A stretch of DNA of 5,352 nucleotides from Auritidibacter sp. Marseille-P8566. Lineage in GTDB: Bacteria; Bacteroidota; Bacteroidia; Flavobacteriales; Flavobacteriaceae. Under the pieces are notes generated by a model. The model saw nothing but the letters and a program-made list of their open reading frames with translations, was not told the DNA's origin and searched no databases. Positions within the stretch are counted from its first letter, which is position 1. Each line of letters begins with the position of its first letter. Both the position numbers and the translations under genes were made by a program. The stretch spans positions 1 through 5,352 of the forward strand of contig CALPQA020000176.1 in assembly GCA_943325595.2 (NCBI GenBank), written 5' to 3'. Of the stretch, positions 1-5,352 are shown one piece after another.

Positions 1-358
1 AAAAAGCAATCCATTCTTCAAATAATTCACTGTTTTTTATTGCAATACTTCCGCCAGTAATTTGGGTTGCACCAGATTCAAAAGCAATTCTAACATCTAA
101 ATCCGATTTTAAACCGCCACCAAAATCTATTTTCAATTTCGTCTTAGAAGCAATTTGTTCTATAATTTTATAATTTACAATTCTATTTGATTTGGCTCCG
201 TCTAAATCAACCAAATGTAAATATTCAATTCCATGGTTTTCAAAAGATTTAGCGACTTCCAATGGATTTTCATTGTAAATTATTTTTGTAGAATAATCAC
301 CTTTTGAAAGTCGGACACATTTACCATCTATAATATCTATTGCAGGAATAATTCTCAT
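1..358 (-). CDS. hisA: ProFAR isomerase HisA, N-terminal half (cut by window edge)
   Basis: Encodes 1-(5-phosphoribosyl)-5-[(5-phosphoribosylamino)methylideneamino]imidazole-4-carboxamide isomerase, the cytosolic (beta/alpha)8-barrel enzyme of the fourth histidine step, which converts ProFAR to PRFAR. I translated 119 codons by hand from the ATG at 358-356; the frame is open to the window edge and the remaining half (family length roughly 240 residues) lies outside. The start [17 protein letters not shown] is typical of the family, with catalytic Asp8 in PAID. Further family motifs are HLVDLDGA (48-55), the phosphate-binding GGGL (80-83) and TGGSIA (101-106). The second catalytic Asp would be beyond the window. 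The start lies one base after the hisH stop (TAAGATG), which suggests translational coupling. A dual-function PriA is unlikely outside Actinobacteria, but the visible half cannot exclude it. Confidence 0.95.
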   Translation of the reverse strand, partial: MRIIPAIDIIDGKCVRLSKGDYSTKIIYNENPLEVAKSFENHGIEYLHLVDLDGAKSNRIVNYKIIEQIASKTKLKIDFGGGLKSDLDVRIAFESGATQITGGSIAIKNSELFEEWIAF

Positions 359-359
359 C

Positions 360-944
360 TTATACTATTTTTAAAAAATTACTTAGAATTTGTTCTCCGA
401 ATTTTCCACTTTTTTCAGGGTGAAATTGTACCCCATAAAAATTATTTTTTTGTAAAGCGGAACAATATTCAACTTCATAATTTGTATTCGCAATTGAATT
501 TTCAGAATTTGGAACATAAAAACTGTGCACCAAATACATGTATTCATTTTCAGAAATGCCATCAAACAAATCCGATTTTAAATTATAAATAGTATTCCAA
601 CCCATTTGTGGTACTTTAACTTTGGAGGAGAATTTTATCACATTGACATCAAATATTCCTAATCCTTCCGTATTTCCTTCTTCAGAATGGGCACACATCA
701 ATTGCATTCCAAGGCAAATTCCCAAAACAGGCTGCTTTAGCTTAGGAATCAATTGGTCTAAACCACTTTCTTTTAATTTTTTCATTGCCGAACTTGCTTC
801 GCCAACACCCGGAAAAATAACTTTGTCAGCCGACAAAATTTCTTGATGATTGTTACTTAAAACGCCTTCAAAACCCAATCTATTTAGGGAGAATTGTATA
901 CTTTGGATATTTCCTGCTCCGTAATTTAATATTACTATTTTCAT
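360..944 (-). CDS. hisH: Imidazole glycerol phosphate synthase, glutaminase subunit HisH
   Basis: Class I glutamine amidotransferase subunit of IGP synthase. It hydrolyses glutamine and channels ammonia to HisF, which makes imidazole glycerol phosphate and AICAR (step 5, cytosol). The protein is 194 residues, close to the usual length of about 200. It opens with [13 protein letters not shown] and carries PGVG (45-48) near the oxyanion site. The nucleophile elbow GICLGMQ has catalytic Cys77, and GVQFHPEKS supplies His175 and Glu177, so the triad is complete. The VPQMGWN segment (111-117) is also typical of HisH and argues against a different amidotransferase such as TrpG or PabA. The ATG at 944-942 follows hisB by 18 bases and is preceded by TTAAAAG, with no clear Shine-Dalgarno site. 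The partner hisF is not in the window and is expected downstream of hisA. Confidence 0.97.
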   Translation of the reverse strand: MKIVILNYGAGNIQSIQFSLNRLGFEGVLSNNHQEILSADKVIFPGVGEASSAMKKLKESGLDQLIPKLKQPVLGICLGMQLMCAHSEEGNTEGLGIFDVNVIKFSSKVKVPQMGWNTIYNLKSDLFDGISENEYMYLVHSFYVPNSENSIANTNYEVEYCSALQKNNFYGVQFHPEKSGKFGEQILSNFLKIV

Positions 945-962
945 CTTTTAATATTGATTTAT

Positions 963-2102
963 TTACAGTAAACCTTTTGTAGAAGGTAAAATGAGTTTTT
1001 CGGTATCCCGTTTTACAGCGGCTTTTATTGCTTTTGCAAATGCTTTAAAAATGGCTTCAATTTTGTGATGCTCATTAAATCCCTCTGCTTTAATATTAAT
1101 ATTCGCTTTTGCACCGTCCGAGAATGATTTGAAAAAATGCAGAAACATTTCTGTTGGCATTTCACCAATTTTTTCACGTTTGAAATCGGCATCCCAAACC
1201 AACCAATTTCTACCTCCAAAATCCAAGGCTACTTGAGCCAAACAATCGTCCATTGGTAAACAAAATCCGTAGCGCTCAATTCCCAATTTCGAACCCAGAG
1301 CTTTAGAAAAAACTTCTCCCAAAGCAATCGCTGTGTCTTCAATTGTATGATGTTCGTCTACTTGCAAATCTCCTTTTACATTGATTTCTAAATCTATTTG
1401 CCCGTGTCGTGCGATTTGATCTAACATGTGGTCGAAAAAAGCAATTCCTGTATCAATTGCACTTTTTCCAGTACCATCCAAATCAAGTTTGATGAAAATA
1501 TCGGTTTCATTTGTTTTTCGATATATTTCAGAAGTTCTATTTTCTAGCTTTAAATATTCATAAATGACCTTCCAAGAAACAGTTTCTAAAGCAATACTTT
1601 TTTTAATTTCCTCAATCTCTATTTTAGATTCGTTACTCCCTAAATTATCATTTTTATTAATGAAAATAGCTTTGCAACCCAAGTTTTTAGCCAATTCTAA
1701 ATCCGTAATCCTGTCGCCAATTACAATCGAATTTTCTAAATCATAATCAGAATTGTTAATGTATTTTGTTAACATTCCGGTTCGAGGTTTTCTATTAGGA
1801 GAATTTTCCTCAGGGAAACTACTGTCAATAAAAATTTTATCGAATTCAATTCCTTCATTTGCGAAAGCATTCAGTATGAAATTTTGTGTTGGCCAAAAGT
1901 CCTTTTCAGGAAAACTGTTCGTTCCTAAGCCATCTTGATTGGTAACCAAAACCAATTCAAAATCCATTTCTTTTACTATTTTACCTAAATATTGAAATAC
2001 ATTAGGATAAAATTCCAATTTTTCTAAACTATCTAATTGATAATCATTCGGCTCAAGAACAATCGTGCCGTCTCTGTCGATAAATAATATTTTTTTTGCC
2101 AT
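963..2102 (-). CDS. hisB: Bifunctional HisB: histidinol-phosphatase / imidazoleglycerol-phosphate dehydratase
   Basis: A 379-residue fusion catalysing steps 8 and 6 of histidine synthesis. Residues about 1-165 form a HAD-superfamily histidinol-phosphatase: IDRDGT gives nucleophile Asp9 and acid/base Asp11, VTNQDG (53-58) is motif II, Lys105 lies in RKPRTGM, and Asp130 in IGDRITD. A linker leads to the dehydratase domain (about 189-379). That domain carries FFDHMLDQ (His225), ARHG (His233), DEHHTIED (His251, His252, Glu255) and NEHHKIE (His345, His346, Glu349), the two duplicated manganese-binding histidine motifs; the end STKGLL is also typical. Length and architecture match the E. coli type enzyme (about 355 residues). 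The four Cys/His zinc-loop positions known from the E. coli phosphatase domain are replaced here by Asp93, Ser95, Ser101 and Asn103. The ATG overlaps the hisC stop by one base (TAATG), so translation is probably coupled. Confidence 0.97.
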   Translation of the reverse strand: MAKKILFIDRDGTIVLEPNDYQLDSLEKLEFYPNVFQYLGKIVKEMDFELVLVTNQDGLGTNSFPEKDFWPTQNFILNAFANEGIEFDKIFIDSSFPEENSPNRKPRTGMLTKYINNSDYDLENSIVIGDRITDLELAKNLGCKAIFINKNDNLGSNESKIEIEEIKKSIALETVSWKVIYEYLKLENRTSEIYRKTNETDIFIKLDLDGTGKSAIDTGIAFFDHMLDQIARHGQIDLEINVKGDLQVDEHHTIEDTAIALGEVFSKALGSKLGIERYGFCLPMDDCLAQVALDFGGRNWLVWDADFKREKIGEMPTEMFLHFFKSFSDGAKANINIKAEGFNEHHKIEAIFKAFAKAIKAAVKRDTEKLILPSTKGLL

Positions 2103-2104
2103 TA
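2100..2104 (-). promoter_or_regulatory. hisC/hisB TAATG stop-start overlap
   Basis: The coding strand reads TAATG, so the last base of... the hisC stop TAA shares its final A with the first base of the hisB ATG. Upstream is ACAGACTTTA with no SD match. Such overlaps usually mean that the downstream gene is translated by ribosomes finishing the upstream one, which would tie HisB levels to HisC. Confidence 0.6.
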
Positions 2105-3145
2105 TAAAGTCTGTAAAACGTTAATTAATTTTTCATTTTCTAATTTAGTTCCGATTGTAATACGCAAACAATTTTCACATAATAATTGAGTCGTTCGATT
2201 CCGAATAACGATACCAAATTCAATAAGTTGTTCGTACCTTTTTAATGCATCATCTACTTTTATTAAAACAAAATTAGCATCTGATGGAAATATTTTTTCT
2301 ATAAAATTAATTTTAGATAAATGCACAATTAAATTCCTTTTATTGTCTAAAATTGTTTTGATTTCAAGACTATTATTTTCCGAATCCATGATTCTTTCTA
2401 CTGCTTTTTTCTGAGACAAAACATTAATATTATAAGGTGGTTTTATCTTGTTTACAATTGCAATAATTGAAACTGATGCATACAAAATACCAACGCGAAT
2501 TCCAGCCATACCGAATGCCTTTGATAAGGTTTGAGTGATAACCAAATTTGGATACTTAACGATTTTTGATAGCCAACTTTCTCTTTCTGAAAAGTCAATA
2601 TACGCCTCATCTAAAATGATTATTCCATTGAAATTTTCAAGTAATTCTGAAATTGTGGATTCAGAAAAAGAGTTTCCTGTTGGATTATTTGGAGAACATA
2701 AAAAAATCATTTTGGTATTGGCATCAACACTTCCTAAAATAGACTTTATATCGGGTTGAAAATCAGAATTCAATACAATTTCTCTGTTTTCAATGGCGTT
2801 TAAATCCGCTAAAACACCATACATCCCATAAGTTGGTGGCAAAGTAATTATGTTATCTTTATTAGGTTCGCAAAAAGCTCTAAATAATAAATCTAAAACT
2901 TCATCGCTTCCATTTCCCAATAAAATCTGATTTACACTTACTTTTTTTAATTTGGCTAAAGCCAATTTAACGCTGTTTTGTTGTGGGTCTGGATACCGAT
3001 TAACTCCATTTTCAAATGGATTTTCATTGGCATCAAGAAAAATCATTTTCGTATTAAAATCCTTAAATTCATCCCTTGCAGAAGAATACGGTTTCATATT
3101 TTGAATGTTTTTTCTAACTAAATTATCTATATCAAAAGTGTTCAT
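2102..3145 (-). CDS. hisC: Histidinol-phosphate aminotransferase HisC
   Basis: PLP-dependent fold-type I, class II aminotransferase that converts imidazole acetol phosphate plus glutamate to histidinol phosphate and 2-oxoglutarate (step 7, cytosol). The 347 residues fit the family length of about 350. Visible motifs in order are DANENPF (38-44), NRYPDPQ (49-55), GNGSDE (77-82) for cofactor phosphate contact, SPNNPTG (151-157), ILDEAY (177-182) with Asp179 to the pyridine nitrogen, and [16 protein letters not shown] (204-219) with Schiff-base Lys209. LRITIGT (327-333) contributes Arg328, the usual carboxylate or phosphate anchor. Family members can also act on aromatic amino acids or cobalamin precursors (CobD), but the place between hisD and hisB settles the role. 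The ATG immediately follows the hisD stop with no spacer, preceded by an SD-like AAAAAGG inside hisD. Confidence 0.97.
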   Translation of the reverse strand: MNTFDIDNLVRKNIQNMKPYSSARDEFKDFNTKMIFLDANENPFENGVNRYPDPQQNSVKLALAKLKKVSVNQILLGNGSDEVLDLLFRAFCEPNKDNIITLPPTYGMYGVLADLNAIENREIVLNSDFQPDIKSILGSVDANTKMIFLCSPNNPTGNSFSESTISELLENFNGIIILDEAYIDFSERESWLSKIVKYPNLVITQTLSKAFGMAGIRVGILYASVSIIAIVNKIKPPYNINVLSQKKAVERIMDSENNSLEIKTILDNKRNLIVHLSKINFIEKIFPSDANFVLIKVDDALKRYEQLIEFGIVIRNRTTQLLCENCLRITIGTKLENEKLINVLQTL

Positions 3146-4447
<1,302 letters not shown>

Positions 4448-4478
4448 TTTTTATATTTAAAAGTTAATTAAAGGGTAT
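4448..4478 (-). promoter_or_regulatory. hisG-hisD spacer with A-rich hisD translation leader
   Basis: This 31-base spacer is the longest gap between genes in the window. On the coding strand it runs from a short CCC into an A+T-only tract ending TTTTAAATATAAAAA before the hisD ATG. That resembles the leader of hisG (TTTAAATA followed by A-rich sequence). The same octamer also spans the hisG stop codon, 22 bases away. I see no GC-rich hairpin with a U-tract that would mark a terminator, so read-through from hisG is expected. A role in translation initiation is inference. Confidence 0.4.
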
Positions 4479-5336
4479 TTAAAGCACCATTTTTTCAATT
4501 GGACAAACAAGAATTCCTTCGGCACCAGCAGCTTTTAATTCATCGATAACATCCCAAAATAAATCTTCATTAATTACAGAATGAATGCTACTCCACCCTT
4601 TTTCTGCCAAAGGCATTACGGTAGGACTTTTTAAAACGGGTAGAATTTTACTGATTATTTCAATTTTATCATTTGGGACATTCATCAAAATATATTTTGA
4701 ATTTCGGGCTTTTAAAACCGATTGCATTCTGAATTGTAGCTTATCAAGAATTACTTTTGCAGCAGCAGATATTTTAGGAGAAACCGCAACCACAGCTTCA
4801 CTTTTAAAAATTACTTCAACTTCTTTCAAATTGTTTTTGAATAAGGTACTACCACTTGAAACGATATCAACAATAGCATCTGAAAGTCCAATGTTTGGGG
4901 CAATTTCTACAGAACCCGATATTTGGTGTAATTCAACTTGTACTCCTTTTGAGGAAAAATAATCTTTGACAGTATTGGGATAAGAAGTTGCAATTCGCAA
5001 GCCTTCTAAATCCTGAATAGAATTGTATTCAAATGCTTTTGGAACTGCAATGGAAACTTTGCATTTAGAAAAACCTAATTTTTCAATTACTTGAATATTC
5101 TTGGCTTTTTCTAGTAATAAATTATCTCCAACAATGGCTGCATCAACAACTCCATCGATTAGATATTGAGGAATATCTGAATTCCGTAGATACAAAACCT
5201 CAAGGGAAAAATTAGTAGCTTCGGCTTTAAGTTGGTCATTTCCATTGTTGATAGCAATACCACAATCCTTAAGAATTTGGATACTATCTTCATTTAAACG
5301 ACCTGATTTTTGAATTGCAATTTTTAAAGTACTCAT
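4479..5336 (-). CDS. hisG: ATP phosphoribosyltransferase HisG, long form
   Basis: First and committed enzyme of histidine synthesis, joining ATP and PRPP to give N1-(5-phosphoribosyl)-ATP and pyrophosphate in the cytosol. The 285 residues identify the long (HisG-L) form. Residues 1 to about 210 are the two-lobed catalytic part, with IAIQKSGRLNEDS (6-18), DAAIVGDNLL (65-74) and the PRPP-binding motif DAIVDIVSSGSTL (153-165). Residues about 212-285 form the ACT-like regulatory domain, with SPTVMPLAEKGWSSIHSVI (237-255) and the end ILVCPIEKMVL. Because this domain is present, a separate HisZ subunit should not be needed, and feedback inhibition by histidine is inferred from the family. It is the first gene of the visible operon. 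Only 16 bases upstream are available, so the promoter and any leader or attenuator cannot be judged. Confidence 0.98.
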   Translation of the reverse strand: MSTLKIAIQKSGRLNEDSIQILKDCGIAINNGNDQLKAEATNFSLEVLYLRNSDIPQYLIDGVVDAAIVGDNLLLEKAKNIQVIEKLGFSKCKVSIAVPKAFEYNSIQDLEGLRIATSYPNTVKDYFSSKGVQVELHQISGSVEIAPNIGLSDAIVDIVSSGSTLFKNNLKEVEVIFKSEAVVAVSPKISAAAKVILDKLQFRMQSVLKARNSKYILMNVPNDKIEIISKILPVLKSPTVMPLAEKGWSSIHSVINEDLFWDVIDELKAAGAEGILVCPIEKMVL

Positions 5337-5352
5337 TTTATTTTTATTTAAA
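5337..5352 (-). promoter_or_regulatory. A-rich 5' leader of hisG (edge of window)
   Basis: The 16 bases before the hisG ATG read TTTAAATAAAAATAAA on the coding strand. They contain no G or C and so no Shine-Dalgarno sequence. A-rich, SD-free translation starts are known for Flavobacteria, whose ribosomes occlude the anti-SD. This is probably a translation initiation region. The stretch is too short to show a promoter or a histidine attenuator. Confidence 0.45.

Noticed and set aside
963..2102. N-terminal HAD domain read as GmhB (heptose bisphosphate phosphatase) rather than histidinol-phosphatase.
   Set aside because: It is fused in frame to an intact IGP dehydratase inside a his operon, and its length and motif spacing match the HisB N-terminal domain.
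622..2759. Several shorter plus-strand open frames (622-846, 1564-1746, 1753-1938, 2535-2759) and out-of-frame minus-strand ones (383-565, 1025-1219).
   Set aside because: All are inside hisH, hisB or hisC, whose reading frames have complete catalytic motifs, and none has a recognisable domain.
4464..4471. Perfect palindrome TTAATTAA in the hisG-hisD spacer, considered as an operator or terminator stem.
   Set aside because: It has no loop, is only eight bases and all A/T, and is not followed by a clear U-tract on a stable stem; such palindromes are common by chance at this composition.
4585..4962. Plus-strand open frame of 125 codons opposite hisG.
   Set aside because: It lies wholly antisense to a well-supported hisG, its translation shows no recognisable family motif, and it is a low-complexity mix typical of an antisense shadow.
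5337..5352. Possible his leader peptide or attenuator upstream of hisG.
   Set aside because: Only 16 bases of upstream sequence are present, with no His codon run or hairpin; nothing can be claimed.

Overview
This window is a stretch of a compact histidine biosynthesis operon, read entirely from the minus strand. Going from right to left, in the direction of transcription, the order is hisG, hisD, hisC, hisB (bifunctional), hisH and the first half of hisA, which is cut by the left edge of the window. The organism is most likely a member of the Bacteroidota, probably Flavobacterium or a close relative. The reasons are the strongly A+T-rich composition, the A-rich rather than Shine-Dalgarno-rich leaders, the fused HAD-phosphatase/dehydratase HisB, and protein motifs that look flavobacterial from memory. 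No database search was possible.

Layout: a 16-base A-rich stub lies upstream of hisG (5337-5352), then hisG (4479-5336), a 31-base spacer, hisD (3146-4447), hisC (2102-3145, its ATG directly abutting the hisD stop), hisB (963-2102, overlapping hisC by one base in TAATG), an 18-base gap, hisH (360-944), one base, and hisA (1-358, partial). No gene-free stretch exceeds 31 bases. No RNA gene, mobile element, CRISPR array or terminator was seen.

How the genes work together: HisG starts the pathway from PRPP and ATP. HisA carries out the fourth step, the isomerisation of ProFAR. HisH supplies ammonia to HisF for ring closure (step 5). The C-terminal half of HisB dehydrates IGP (step 6), HisC transaminates (step 7), the N-terminal half of HisB removes the phosphate (step 8), and HisD oxidises histidinol to histidine (steps 9-10). 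Steps 2-3 (HisI/HisE) and the cyclase HisF are absent here and would be expected just past the left edge, after hisA. All visible catalytic residues are intact, so the operon looks functional.

I found no undescribed system. The points most worth a second look are the missing zinc-loop ligands in the HisB phosphatase domain, the very tight gene junctions, and the contrast between the A-rich leaders of hisG and hisD and the one SD-like site before hisC.
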